Shown: positions 52,954 through 61,828 of the stretch, one piece after another
Layout: each line of letters opens with the position of its first letter
How positions within the stretch are numbered: the first letter of the stretch is position 1
From: SYOC01 sp964441775
GTDB taxonomy: Bacteria > Desulfobacterota > Binatia > Bin18
Length of the DNA stretch: 64,000 nt
Assembly (NCBI GenBank): GCA_964441775.1
Contig: CAYTVL010000005.1
Span: 62,001-126,000 of the forward strand
Direction: 5' to 3'
Notes under the pieces: generated by a model
The model's database searches: none
Told to the model about the DNA's origin: nothing
What the model saw: the letters and a program-made list of their open reading frames with translations, nothing else
Translations under genes and position numbers: made by a program

Positions 52954-53273
52954 GCCTACTTTCTTAGCAGATGACCAGCCAAATACCACACAAATGCCAC
53001 AGTTTTGTGACAACTTCTGCCCTTTTCTTTGTTATCTTTCGTGCGTGAGGCGATAACCTTGGGCGGACGGAATCGCGGGACACGTCTGTTTCTCATGGTG
53101 GATTTTCTCAGCTCACTCGGCGCCCTCGCTCGCTTGATGAAGCGATGCTGATGCGTGCTACGGTGTGGAGTCCCTGCGCCCCGCTTACGTTACAAGGTCT
53201 ACAGAGCAAGAGAACTTCGGGAACTTGTCCCGATATTCACTTCATATTGTTGGCGTCTGCAGGGGGGAAGCTC
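52954..53273. promoter_or_regulatory. Divergent promoter region of two regulators
   Basis: About 320 bases between the start of the winged-helix/AAA regulator and that of the sigma-54 activator. AT-rich stretches near 52980-53040 suit a promoter on the minus strand. No strong palindrome and no convincing sigma-54 (-24/-12) site was found by eye. Confidence 0.35.
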
Positions 53274-54686
53274 ATGAAAGCCGGAGCACGTTGTATCATC
53301 GCTGCAGGAGAAAGCTATACTCTTTTCAAAATCTTAATGGAGAGCGTTCGCGAGTCGGTCTTCGTCATAGAGCCGAGCACAGGGCGCTTGGTGGATGCGA
53401 ATCAACAAGCGGCCAAAACGTTAGGGTACGCGCTTGATGAACTTCGAACGGTGGAAGCAGATCGTATTTTCTCTCCTGGGGCGACGTTCCTTCAGGAGTT
53501 GACAACAACCACCAGTGTACCGTCTCTCTCCGCCGTGCAACTCCTCACGAAACAGGGGCGCTGTCTTTCCTTCTCGCTAGAAGCGCAAGTCGTAGAACAC
53601 TACCCGCAGAAGGTGGTGTTAGTAGTCGCTAGCGACGTGACGCCGACCTTGGCGGTTATGTCTGCTCGTCAAATCTCTCCCCTCTCCACTTGCCAGGAAG
53701 AGCAATCGGAGGCGCTTGAAGCTCCCTTCGTCGTGCCAGGCATTATCGGGCAGAGTGAGCAAATCAGCGCCGTGTGTCGGCTGATCGGCTTAGTCGCGCA
53801 AGCCAACACCACTGTGCTGATTCAAGGCGAGAGCGGCACAGGAAAAGAATTAGTTGCCCAGGCTATCCATGCCCATAGCCGCCGCAATCACCACCCATCA
53901 ATTACGGTGAATTGCGCCGCGCTGACCGAAACCTTGCTTGAGAGCGAATTGTTCGGCCACAAGAAGGGCGCGTTCACCGGAGCGATCCAAGAGAGAAAAG
54001 GACGCTTCAAACTTGCCGATAGAGGTACGATTATTCTTGATGAAGTTGACAGCTTGTCACTCTCGGGCCAAGCAAAACTCTTGCGTGTTTTACAAGAGAA
54101 AGAATTCGAGCCAGTGGGGGACGCGACAACGGTGCGCGTGGACATACGGATCGTTGCGATTACCAATGCTGACCTTGCGAAGAAAATTCAGGAAGGGAGC
54201 TTTCGAGAAGATTTGTACTATCGGCTCAACGCGTTTCCTATTCGCCTCCCAGCACTCCGAGAGCGAAGGGCGGACATCCCTCTGTTGGCGCGTCACTTTT
54301 TGCAGAAGTCCTCTGCTGCACTCAAAAAACCCGTCCTCGATATTGCGCCCGAAGCTCACGCCCTGCTGCTGGATTACGCTTGGCCTGGAAACGTGAGAGA
54401 ACTAGAAAATGCGATCGAATACGCGGTGATTTTGGAGAAAGGTTCTTATCTGACCGCTCCGAGTTTACCCGATAAACTCCAAGCCAGAACGCGCCGCCAT
54501 CGTTCACTCAAAGAACGCCTTGAGAGTGCAGAAAAGCAAATCCTTATTGAAGCTTTGAGCACAGCCAACGGGGTACAGGCTCGTACGGCTGAGTTCCTCG
54601 GAATTGATCGTCGAAATCTCGGGTATTTTCTCCAGAAACATGACCTCCATTTCCCGACGCCTCTATCCGAAGGTCCGGACTCATGA
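53274..54686 (+). CDS. PAS-domain sigma-54-dependent transcriptional activator
   Basis: 470 aa. N-terminal PAS sensor (about 15-120: SVFVIEPSTGRLVDANQQAA), AAA+ domain with Walker A GESGTGKE (185-192), the sigma-54 contact loop GAFTGA (232-237), Walker B TIILDEVD and sensor LPALRERRADIPLLARHF; C-terminal Fis-type helix-turn-helix (ANGVQARTAEFLGIDRRNLG). It should bind upstream sites and drive a sigma-54 promoter in response to a PAS signal. No receiver domain. ATG 53274 after GGGGGGAAG; an upstream in-frame extension has no site. Targets unknown; nearest candidates are the flanking clusters. Confidence 0.92.
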   Translation: MKAGARCIIAAGESYTLFKILMESVRESVFVIEPSTGRLVDANQQAAKTLGYALDELRTVEADRIFSPGATFLQELTTTTSVPSLSAVQLLTKQGRCLSFSLEAQVVEHYPQKVVLVVASDVTPTLAVMSARQISPLSTCQEEQSEALEAPFVVPGIIGQSEQISAVCRLIGLVAQANTTVLIQGESGTGKELVAQAIHAHSRRNHHPSITVNCAALTETLLESELFGHKKGAFTGAIQERKGRFKLADRGTIILDEVDSLSLSGQAKLLRVLQEKEFEPVGDATTVRVDIRIVAITNADLAKKIQEGSFREDLYYRLNAFPIRLPALRERRADIPLLARHFLQKSSAALKKPVLDIAPEAHALLLDYAWPGNVRELENAIEYAVILEKGSYLTAPSLPDKLQARTRRHRSLKERLESAEKQILIEALSTANGVQARTAEFLGIDRRNLGYFLQKHDLHFPTPLSEGPDS

Positions 54687-54845
54687 AGAATGTTCGGCGT
54701 ATCGCCGCACATGATTTTTTGATTAAATTGAGATGATTCTGGAGAGGGAATTGAGCTGAAGTGATAAACGTGGTTAATGATTCAACCTTGTGAAACTCCC
54801 ATACCGATGTTCAAGCGTTGTCATTTTGATCAAGAGGTTATTATT

Positions 54846-55331
54846 CTACGGGTGCGATGGCGCCTCAGTCAGGGATTCTTGACGCAGCTCCGCTCGCGTC
54901 CGGGAAACACGGCGCCGGGTCCGCTCACGCAGGCGAGTGCGCCTTGCGTGAGTCTGGTCGCAGAGCGCGGACGAGCTTCGGGCAAAATAGCGACGCGGAT
55001 GCGCCTGCAGCGCTGCGGCGGCGTGCGGATGGACCTCTAACCAGTCCTGGAAGAGCTCCTGCTTGCGCACGAACCGGCTATCCCACAGCAGCTCCGGATC
55101 TTGACAAAACGACTGTGCAGTCTCGCGGTGCGCGTTGAGATACTGCGCAAGACTCTGTAACTCGCGGGCACTGATCTGCGCCTCGTATCGCCCCGACAGC
55201 GACCCAGAGTCCGGATCCGCGAACACGGGAAGAGTCAGACTGAAGACGCTAACGAGCAGCAGGGCGGCAAAGACTGAAGCGGTGAACCGTACCGATATGA
55301 GAATTGTCTTTTTTGTTGAAATGCCATCCAT
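54846..55331 (-). CDS. Small secreted protein of unknown function
   Basis: 161 aa with an N-terminal signal (ISVRFTASVFAALLLVSVFSLTLPVFAD). The mature part is helical: SARELQSLAQYLNAHRETAQ, then QELFQDWLEVHPHAAAALQA. It ends in a strongly basic Arg-rich tail. No known domain. Start 55331 places the signal at the N terminus; an in-frame start at 55367 is possible. Last gene in the direction of the RiPP cluster, 110 nt behind another secreted protein. Confidence 0.6.
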   Translation of the reverse strand: MDGISTKKTILISVRFTASVFAALLLVSVFSLTLPVFADPDSGSLSGRYEAQISARELQSLAQYLNAHRETAQSFCQDPELLWDSRFVRKQELFQDWLEVHPHAAAALQAHPRRYFARSSSALCDQTHARRTRLRERTRRRVSRTRAELRQESLTEAPSHP

Positions 55332-55440
55332 AAAGAGGACAGCTTCCTTAAGAAGGTCAAGGTCCACTCTTTCTTCTCACCACCCTAGCGGAAGAGTCCG
55401 CTTTGAGAGGGGCCCCAATACCTCTCGGAGACCAGAGCGG

Positions 55441-56109
55441 TTAGGGATTACACCGAATGGGGGTCGTGGATGTATCGGGGTTGGTACAGAGCGGGCCGAG
55501 GCCGGTAGCGGCGCTCGGGAGGCTGATCATGGCGAGCGGCCCTGCATGATGCTCTCCGTTAAAGGGTGTCGGCTTGGTGACATCGAAGCCACACGCTGCC
55601 GCATCTTTTGGGTCGTTGAACCAGAAACCGACATGGAAGGTGTTGGTCGGAGGGAGTTTCACGTCCGGATCAAAACCGAAGATTTGGTCCAGCAAAATCG
55701 TTTTGATCGTCACCCTGGTGCGCCCTTGATCATTCACTTCAATGTCGGATTGATACCAGGCCAACCCGAAGCTTTTGTTGAATTTGTTGGCAAAGTCCGG
55801 ATCGGGATGTCCATTGGCCAAGAGGTTACTGCGCTGGACCGTGAAAAGATCAAACGCCAGGCCGGGCTTGATGTTCCGCAGCCGCAACACGAGCACGTCG
55901 TTCACCTTCCCTCGTACGACCGTCACATCCGCGATTGGTGGGTGTTGCGGGTCGTTGGGGTGGGCAGCCAGGCAGGCAACGAACGGCGGGTTTGGCGTGA
56001 GAAAGAACTGCGTCGCGTCTGGTGCAGCGGCCACTAGCGGCCTGGCGCCGGACAGTAGGATTACACTGCAGACGCCAAGTATGGTCGAGAACGGAAAACG
56101 TCTCATCAT
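55441..56109 (-). CDS. Secreted protein of unknown function
   Basis: 222 aa with a signal peptide (FPFSTILGVCSVILLSGARPLVAAA). Mature part beta-rich: VRGKVNDVLVLRLRNIKPGL, FDLFTVQRSNLLANG, and RVTIKTILLDQIFGFDP, NTFHVGFWFNDP. It resembles the secreted protein at 57953 in style (a single beta domain with DVLVLRLRN-like and TFHV/FTFSV strands) but homology is not certain. AAGGAGAGAAAG precedes ATG 56109. Probably co-transcribed with the RiPP genes upstream. Confidence 0.65.
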   Translation of the reverse strand: MMRRFPFSTILGVCSVILLSGARPLVAAAPDATQFFLTPNPPFVACLAAHPNDPQHPPIADVTVVRGKVNDVLVLRLRNIKPGLAFDLFTVQRSNLLANGHPDPDFANKFNKSFGLAWYQSDIEVNDQGRTRVTIKTILLDQIFGFDPDVKLPPTNTFHVGFWFNDPKDAAACGFDVTKPTPFNGEHHAGPLAMISLPSAATGLGPLCTNPDTSTTPIRCNP

Positions 56110-56274
56110 CTTTCTCTCCTTTCTGTCGTAGAGTTGTATGGTGGTTCGACAGACGATAGTATTGATGTCTTCTGGTTACTCATGCATGCCAGCGACACGC
56201 TGAAAGAGGCTCTTCACCAGCGCAGCCAGCAACCCGATAGGCTTCTCTGTCGGAATGCCGTTGGTCTCCCGTGT

Positions 56275-57528
56275 CTACACCTCCTTTCGTACAGACTTCC
56301 TCCGCTTGTGGTCGTATCGGCAAGAATACAAAGCTATGCCGACGATGTGCCGCCCCAGCTTCCGCCCGTATTTGGCGAGCAACCGCACCGCTCTCAGCAC
56401 GTAGTAGCAGAGGTAAAGCGCCCTCGGCAGCCGCACGAGGGCGTATTCATGACGACTGGGGGTAAGAACATCCTGCGAGGCGGCCCTGATTCTCTCCCGT
56501 AGACCGTCTCGCAGGGCGACACAGAACCGCTCGTGATTCAGCAGTTTTGGGTAACTGTCGCCCTCGGCAGCGCCGGGGAAGAGGCAGGCTCTGATATACG
56601 TGATGAGAAAAGGCATCTGGGGCAGGGCGCGGCTCTGCTGCTGGAGCACTTGGGGAAGGGCGAAGCCCAGGAGACCCGCGGCGCTGTGGAGGCCCAGCGC
56701 CAATATGCGCGCCGCCCCTATGCGCTGGGCCTCCTGGATCACCCACGGCCAGTCAAGATCCGGATGTCGCTGTAGGAGGGCCGCTACATCGCAGAGCTTG
56801 ATCAAACGCAACCGTTGCGCAGCCGCGTCCTGCGCGGTCTGCGCACAGAGGAGCAGCAGGAGGTCGGCAGGAGCCAGCGTGCTGACCGGGGTGCCGGTTA
56901 GGGAGATGGTGACCCGTCGCTGCCAAGCGCGAGAGAAGTCGAGGCGAAACGGGAATTGAGGAGGCGCTACGCGCTGATGCACGTCTACTTGTATGCTTTC
57001 CTTCGCCGCCACAAAGGTCCGTTCGTACCCATAGTCCACATCCAGCCGCCAGCCATAAGCCGTGAGCAGGTCGGGAACACGGAACTCATAGTCCCACGGG
57101 TCAACCCAAAGATCTAAGTCCCCAGCCTGGCGGAGCAGCAGGGTCCCATAGACGGCCGCAGCCAACGTGGGACCTTTATAAGGGAGGACGGGGATCCCAT
57201 GCGCTGCGAAGAGCTGCACGAGGTTGAGCAGGGCCGTAGTGCGGAGGAGGGCGTACGAGGCGTTGGTCACGAACTGGCGGCGGAGGTGCTCCACGTGCAT
57301 CGATGGTACTGTGTCCGGGCCGAGCCTTGTGAGCGTGCGATGCACGAGGGGTAACAGTCCATGCCGACCGGCGAGGGTGAACAGCCACTCCCAATTGAGC
57401 TCCGTGCAGAGCAGTCGCTTGAGAAGCTCGGTTCTGTCGTCATTGAGATAAGTCCGTACGCAGCAGAGTAGCATCTCCGCTTCAGGGCACACCCCGTTAG
57501 TGAAGGGCTGTTCTCGTGTTGGCTCCAT
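56275..57528 (-). CDS. Nucleotidyltransferase-fold protein (RiPP/lasso-associated type)
   Basis: 417 aa. The core is the minimal nucleotidyltransferase motif: IPVLPYKGPTLAAAVYG and RQAGDLDLWVDP (DxD), then IQVDVHQRV with the third acidic residue, as in the NTP_transf_5 family. These occur beside lasso-peptide and exopolysaccharide genes; the reaction is not settled. Start uncertain: ATG 57528, or GTG 57540 four codons earlier. Lies downstream of the PqqD-like gene on the same strand, so part of the cluster. Confidence 0.8.
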   Translation of the reverse strand: MEPTREQPFTNGVCPEAEMLLCCVRTYLNDDRTELLKRLLCTELNWEWLFTLAGRHGLLPLVHRTLTRLGPDTVPSMHVEHLRRQFVTNASYALLRTTALLNLVQLFAAHGIPVLPYKGPTLAAAVYGTLLLRQAGDLDLWVDPWDYEFRVPDLLTAYGWRLDVDYGYERTFVAAKESIQVDVHQRVAPPQFPFRLDFSRAWQRRVTISLTGTPVSTLAPADLLLLLCAQTAQDAAAQRLRLIKLCDVAALLQRHPDLDWPWVIQEAQRIGAARILALGLHSAAGLLGFALPQVLQQQSRALPQMPFLITYIRACLFPGAAEGDSYPKLLNHERFCVALRDGLRERIRAASQDVLTPSRHEYALVRLPRALYLCYYVLRAVRLLAKYGRKLGRHIVGIALYSCRYDHKRRKSVRKEV

Positions 57529-57666
57529 TTCCGCACGCACGACTCACCAGCCAGTCTTCCGATGACAGGGGCCCCCCGCCGCACCGAGCGAGCCATTCGC
57601 CTCAGGAGACAGGGCGAAGTTCGGTGCAGGCACAGGATCTCCTTCAGATCCCTTGCCTGCAGCGGC

Positions 57667-57951
57667 TCAGCCCTCCAACAGGTGGACAAGCTGGTGATGG
57701 GAGAGTGCTTCTAGGAGGGCCAGCATGCTCTGATCCGCCTGCTCTGAAGTCACATCAAACTCGGCTTGTAACTGCTGGCTAATGGCCCGCAATGATCGGT
57801 GTTGTTTGAGGCCCTGCCAGATCCGCGTCCCGGTGAGGTTAAGGCTATAGTAGGTTTTATGCTCGAGATGTAGCAGCACGGTCTCTTGCCCCTCAAGCTC
57901 CGTATCGACGACCTCAGGGTGAGGACACAGGCGCTGATCGAAGGTCACCAT
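57667..57951 (-). CDS. PqqD-like RiPP recognition protein (lasso B1 type)
   Basis: 94 aa. The PqqD fold is marked by VLLHLEHKTYYSLNLTGTRIWQGL and LQAEFDVTSEQADQSMLALLEALSHHQLV. Such proteins (also called RREs; B1 in lasso systems) bind the leader of a precursor peptide and present it to modifying enzymes. A plausible partner is the precursor at 61113. GGAGGGAAGTGAC precedes the start, 1 nt behind the stop of the preceding secreted-protein gene. Confidence 0.87.
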   Translation of the reverse strand: MVTFDQRLCPHPEVVDTELEGQETVLLHLEHKTYYSLNLTGTRIWQGLKQHRSLRAISQQLQAEFDVTSEQADQSMLALLEALSHHQLVHLLEG

Positions 57952-57952
57952 G

Positions 57953-58669
57953 TCACTTCCCTCCTCCAAGCTGGTCTTCTTCCTCCTCACAGTCGGGTGC
58001 AGCGTCCGGATCCGCTCTCCCCAAGACATCCACAGAGAAGGTGAAAGGACGGGTATCCTTTAAACACAGCGCAAACGGCAAATCGATAACAGGAAAACTG
58101 GGGAGGGTTTCCAGTGGACATAGGAGGCCGGGCGGGTCTCGCAGCAAATCGTCCAGCGTCAAGATGGTCCCGACGCCTCCCGGTTCGTCGGAGAACACCT
58201 CCGTATCGCCGCCAAACAGCACGCGGTGGTCTGGGGGGAAGTTCGTGACTTGAATCTGGAGGTCTGCCAGCGGGGGGTTGGAATCCTTGTTCACGAGAAC
58301 GGCCCGAAAGAGAAAGATATCGGGAAATTCTTCTGGGCAGGACAGTCCTTCCAGGGCTCGCAGTTCCGCCGGGAGGAGAAAGTCTTGAAGCGGTTTCCCC
58401 TGATTGGAAGGGTTGATGCAGGTCTGGCTCCCATCGATCCCCTGTTGTGTGTCATTGAGGATGGTACAGAACGTACCAGGGAGCGCGGAAAGGCTCACCA
58501 GGTCGTTCACATTCGTGAGATCAGCAGAGGACGTCCCACACAGTACCGATCCCGCCATCACCAGGAGGAAGAGCAATGTGTGTACCTGTTGTGTAGCGAT
58601 GGGTCGTAACGCGAGGCTGGGCCCACGCCAGTCCGGCCTTATCCTGTCTGTGTGCATCTTCGTGCTCAT
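57953..58669 (-). CDS. Secreted protein in the RiPP cluster
   Basis: 238 aa. N-terminal region basic, then a hydrophobic export segment (VHTLLFLLVMAGSVLCGTSSA; about 29-49). The mature part is beta-like with seven or so Cys (SLSALPGTFCTILNDTQQGI; GLSCPEEFPDIFLFRAVLVN) and an acidic end (DCEEEEDQLGGGK). No known domain. GGAGGGACATCG before ATG 58669. It is tightly coupled with the PqqD-like gene, so it belongs to the cluster although its role is unknown. Confidence 0.65.
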   Translation of the reverse strand: MSTKMHTDRIRPDWRGPSLALRPIATQQVHTLLFLLVMAGSVLCGTSSADLTNVNDLVSLSALPGTFCTILNDTQQGIDGSQTCINPSNQGKPLQDFLLPAELRALEGLSCPEEFPDIFLFRAVLVNKDSNPPLADLQIQVTNFPPDHRVLFGGDTEVFSDEPGGVGTILTLDDLLRDPPGLLCPLETLPSFPVIDLPFALCLKDTRPFTFSVDVLGRADPDAAPDCEEEEDQLGGGK

Positions 58670-59104
58670 ACGATGTCCCTCCTTCGTCGGTCCCGCCTGT
58701 GCGCTACCACGCAGCGCACGGGGGGAGCGGTGGTTCCATACGACTGCATTGCTGTGCAACCGCCTTCATTCACGTAATCGTCAGTGTGGCGCTCCAAGAG
58801 AGCAGTCCCCTCTCCTCCTCTGCTCGTACGGTCTCAACGAGTGCGAGGAAGAGGGGACCCGTGTATGTCTCGGTGATCAGTGCGTCTTGCTGCCCCGAGC
58901 GGGCAATAGCATGAAGTTAAGGAGTCCCGCGCTTCGACTGCGGCGCTGTGCGCCGCAGTTTATCCTGAGCGTCCTTCGACTCCGGGGCTTTGCCCCTACG
59001 CTCAGGATGAGCGGGAGCGAAGGGCTCAGCATGAGCGAGGCTTTTACTTTCTTTTTCCTTTACCCGCTCGCCCTGAGCGTAGCGGAGCGAAGTCGAAGGG
59101 TGTG
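58670..59104. repeat. Intergenic gap with CCCTTCGACTTCGC-type palindromic repeats
   Basis: No gene in this 435-base gap. From about 58931 to 59100 it holds inverted units of a third repeat family: CTTCGACTCCGG ... CGCTCAGGATGAGCGG and CGCTCGCCCTGAGCGTAGCG followed by GAGCGAAGTCGAAGGG, plus a perfect stem GCGGCG-CTGTG-CGCCGC at 58940-58956. The gap splits the RiPP cluster between the radical SAM and secreted-protein genes. Confidence 0.65.
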
Positions 59105-60121
59105 CTAACTTTCCGCCATTGCTCCGAGCGGGCGGCCTCCTTGCGCCCATGGGTGCTGGGGCACGTGGCGAAGCCATGACGCCTTGTCGAGATACTGGAC
59201 GCAGTACCAACATGGAAAATGGTTCACCTCACTCAATCCTCCACGCCTCACCCGCTCCTGCTTATCAGCTAAGTAGGTGGTGACCCGCCGATGAAACTGC
59301 TCCACTGCTTCAGCCACACTGTCCTCGTGGAGATTCCCCACCACATCGGTCCCCGAGGCAGCTCCAGCATACCCGGAGAGCTGACAACAGAGCGTAAGAT
59401 TCCCTCGGTAATCCAGGTTGTACTCCTGGAGCGTCAGCGGGGCACAGGGAAAGAAGGGCGACACGCTGAAATAGCCTGGGGCCATGCCCACCGGCACCGC
59501 CGCGCTCTTTTGCACACGCCAGATTTCAGTTTCCACCTCCCGCCGCTCGTGCGGGGAGAGATCCAACAGGCTCTGCGCTGTCTCAGGCGTCGGCATTAAA
59601 AAGCCAAAGCGCACCCCCTGGCTCCCCAGTTGGCCCGCGAGCTGGACCATCTCGCTGACTTCTTGCCGATTCTGCGCGGTGAGCACCATGTTGAGCATAA
59701 AGGGCAGGTCCTTGACCACACAAATACTAGCCGCTCGTAGCACCCGCCGGTACGAGCCTGTGCCCCGGAGCCGGTCATGTGTTTCCTCTCGGGCCCCATC
59801 CAGGCTGAACGTGACCCCCGTGAACCACTGCCGGTAGAGCATGAGCAAAGAGTAGATCTGGGGAAAATTCAAACCATTACTGACAAAGCTGAAGGTATAG
59901 CCCTCTGCACACACCCGACGAAGAATCTCGTCAAACTGCCGGTGCAGGGTGGGCTCTCCCCCAGTCAACGCGAGATGGTCAATGCCGCAGCTTTTTCCCT
60001 CCCGCAGGACTTTTTCGATGATCTCCAGCGGCAGCTCCCCAGTGGCGGCATGCCGCTCGGCAAAGCAGTGCTGACAGCGCAGGTTGCACCGGTTGGTGAG
60101 CTCGATCACCAGGCGGGCCAT
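59105..60121 (-). CDS. Radical SAM protein (RiPP maturase type)
   Basis: 338 aa. The [4Fe-4S]/SAM motif is CNLRCQHC (CxxxCxxC form) near residue 12, followed by ALTGGEPTLHRQF. C-terminal Cys residues (FFPCAPLTLQEYNLDYRGNL; TLCCQLSGYAG; FPCWYCVQYL) could hold an auxiliary cluster as in SPASM/Twitch proteins. Such enzymes install carbon-carbon, thioether or epimer modifications in RiPPs. Its neighbour is the kinase-like gene, with which it overlaps by 16 nt, so it belongs to the cluster. Substrate presumably the peptide at 61113. Confidence 0.87.
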   Translation of the reverse strand: MARLVIELTNRCNLRCQHCFAERHAATGELPLEIIEKVLREGKSCGIDHLALTGGEPTLHRQFDEILRRVCAEGYTFSFVSNGLNFPQIYSLLMLYRQWFTGVTFSLDGAREETHDRLRGTGSYRRVLRAASICVVKDLPFMLNMVLTAQNRQEVSEMVQLAGQLGSQGVRFGFLMPTPETAQSLLDLSPHERREVETEIWRVQKSAAVPVGMAPGYFSVSPFFPCAPLTLQEYNLDYRGNLTLCCQLSGYAGAASGTDVVGNLHEDSVAEAVEQFHRRVTTYLADKQERVRRGGLSEVNHFPCWYCVQYLDKASWLRHVPQHPWAQGGRPLGAMAES

Positions 60122-61116
60122 CGCGCCCCTCCTTCCGCTTCGGCCAAGAGGCGCACCAGCGTCATGGAATCATGGAGCAGGTCGCGCCCCGCGTGCAGTT
60201 CGTAGACCGCGGTCTGCTGCAGCAGGCGCTTCAGGACGTCTAGCTGCTGCACCATCGTGGCGGACTCGAACAATTGCGGGGCGCTACTCGCGAGCAAGCG
60301 CTTCAAGGCGCTGACGCGGTCTAGGGGCCGCAAGCTGCTCTGTGTCTGCGAAACGATGTGGGAAAACACTACCACCCGGGGCAAACAGCTCATGAGCGCC
60401 CGCCCCGGGTAGGCGGCTTCGAGGATGACCCTACGCCGGCGCCCTCCCACGGTATCTGGCACGGCTTCTTCTTCTAATGGGAGATCAACATGCAAAGTAG
60501 CGGCGTTCGCGTCGATATAACACTGCTGGCGCACGGCCACAGAGGCGACCTCTTCCACTTGCAGCCGGAGGAGCACGGCGTCATCGGAGAGGTACCCCCA
60601 GCCTTGGCGGATCAACCCCAAGGCCAAGGTTGTCTTGCCACTGCCAGATGGACCGATAATAAGCAGGCCTAGACCGGTGGGGCTCACCACGCCGGCGGCG
60701 TGGAGGCTATAGAACCCCAGCGGGCGGAGAAGTTTGAGCAGGGTAAAGGTCCAGACGTTTGCCTGCACGAGCAAGGGCTTCACAGCAAAGGATGGGGCGA
60801 GGAATACGGTTCCCTGTCTCTGCTTCGCTTGCAGATGCACAAGAGAGGCGCCATCGGTGAGGTAAAACTCGTCTCCTTTGGCAAATCCGCAGAATTCATC
60901 GGCCCGGAACAGTGCTTGAGCTTGTGCAGGAACGAGCGCGGCTTGGCAAGCGCGGCGCACCTGCAACCGCAGCGACGGCGGCGTCCGGCTGGCCGCGACA
61001 CGGACCCACGACAGGTCGTGGAGAAGCCCAGCCAACGCTACCTCGTTCTCCCCGAGTCCTTTCTGCTCCACAGCCAATGTCAGCTCCTGAAAGGCGTACC
61101 GGGCCATCGCGCTCAC
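60106..61116 (-). CDS. HPr-kinase-like ATPase of the RiPP cluster
   Basis: 336 aa. P-loop GPSGSGKTTLALGLIRQGWG (about 171-190) followed by LSDDAVLLRL, the HprK-type Walker-B equivalent. Only the C-terminal kinase half of HprK is represented; the N-terminal ~130 residues differ. In paeninodin-type lasso clusters a homologue phosphorylates the C-terminal Ser of the precursor. The candidate precursor here has two Ser near its C terminus (SSGPR). GTG start at 61116 overlaps the precursor stop (GTGA); an ATG three codons later is an alternative. Confidence 0.85.
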   Translation of the reverse strand: MSAMARYAFQELTLAVEQKGLGENEVALAGLLHDLSWVRVAASRTPPSLRLQVRRACQAALVPAQAQALFRADEFCGFAKGDEFYLTDGASLVHLQAKQRQGTVFLAPSFAVKPLLVQANVWTFTLLKLLRPLGFYSLHAAGVVSPTGLGLLIIGPSGSGKTTLALGLIRQGWGYLSDDAVLLRLQVEEVASVAVRQQCYIDANAATLHVDLPLEEEAVPDTVGGRRRRVILEAAYPGRALMSCLPRVVVFSHIVSQTQSSLRPLDRVSALKRLLASSAPQLFESATMVQQLDVLKRLLQQTAVYELHAGRDLLHDSMTLVRLLAEAEGGARWPAW

Positions 61117-61319
61117 CGTGGGCCCGAGGATTTCTGCTGCCCTGGACTAAACCCGCCAAAAAAGCCCGTGACATCCTCGAGCGTGCCGTGACTGGTCAAC
61201 ATCGGCTCTACAAACGTCAGTTTGGGCTCCTGCCACGGCTGTTTCTCTGGTGTGGACGCGGGCGCTGATGCCGAGTCCTGTGGCTCCTGCGGCGAACGTT
61301 GATCGTGAGTCGTCTTCAT
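61113..61319 (-). CDS. RiPP precursor peptide with lasso-like leader
   Basis: 68 aa. The Pro/Ser-rich N terminus is followed by PWQEPKLTFVEPMLTSHGTL, which matches the YxxPxL...hG.l..LT leader pattern read by lasso PqqD-like proteins. After DVTG comes the likely core, FFGGFSPGQQKSSGPR (about 53-68). The core lacks the acidic residue at position 7-9 used for a lasso macrolactam, fitting the absence of a lasso cyclase gene. Overlaps the B2 stop (ATGA) upstream and the kinase start (GTGA) downstream, so it is translated in step with its enzymes. Confidence 0.85.
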   Translation of the reverse strand: MKTTHDQRSPQEPQDSASAPASTPEKQPWQEPKLTFVEPMLTSHGTLEDVTGFFGGFSPGQQKSSGPR

Positions 61320-61813
61320 GGTGTCCTCCTTATGCCGTCCTGTTTTCTGTGAGTGCCCTCGCTCTCTCGCAGCGAAGGGGGAGCGAAAGGATACGCGTAC
61401 ACGCTAGTAAAGCGATCCGGGGACGTGCGCTCAGCCACCAGCTGTCCCTGCAGCGTCACCCAACTATGCCCTTGCAGCGTCTGTCCCTCCTTGTGGACGC
61501 CAAAGTGGATCTGGACCGGGTAGCCCATCTGCGTGAGGACGTGAGAGAGCGCGAGAGCTTGGCGTAGGCACGCCCGCGGAAACAGCGGGGAACGAAAGAA
61601 GCCGAGCTGGCAGAGGCGCACGGTGATCGCCACCGCGCGGTCCAACTCCAGAGCGTGGCGGCATAGTGGGGAACGGTGGATAGAGGTGAGACAGTGCAGA
61701 AGGGTAGGCAGTGTCTGCAGGCGTAATCGCACGGGCAGGAGACAGAGCCACACGCACAGGCGCGCAACAAACCATCCCTGGACGACCACCGCTGATAGGC
61801 GCCGTCGAATCAC
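61316..61813 (-). CDS. Lasso B2-type transglutaminase-like leader peptidase
   Basis: 165 aa. Catalytic Cys in FPRACLRQALALSHVLTQMG, His in LQGHSWVTLQGQLV, in the order of the B2 (transglutaminase-like) proteases that cut off RiPP leaders. The hydrophobic N terminus (WFVARLCVWLCLLPVRL) may associate with the membrane. GTG start at 61813 with GAGGAG upstream. It is 4-nt overlapped with the precursor gene, confirming functional linkage. Its PqqD-like B1 partner is encoded at 57667. Confidence 0.85.
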   Translation of the reverse strand: MIRRRLSAVVVQGWFVARLCVWLCLLPVRLRLQTLPTLLHCLTSIHRSPLCRHALELDRAVAITVRLCQLGFFRSPLFPRACLRQALALSHVLTQMGYPVQIHFGVHKEGQTLQGHSWVTLQGQLVAERTSPDRFTSVYAYPFAPPSLRESEGTHRKQDGIRRTP

Positions 61814-61828
61814 CGGGCGTGCTCCTCA

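Noticed and set aside
56275..61813. A canonical lasso peptide cluster
   Set aside because: No asparagine-synthetase-like cyclase and no acidic ring residue in the core; a radical SAM enzyme is present in its place.
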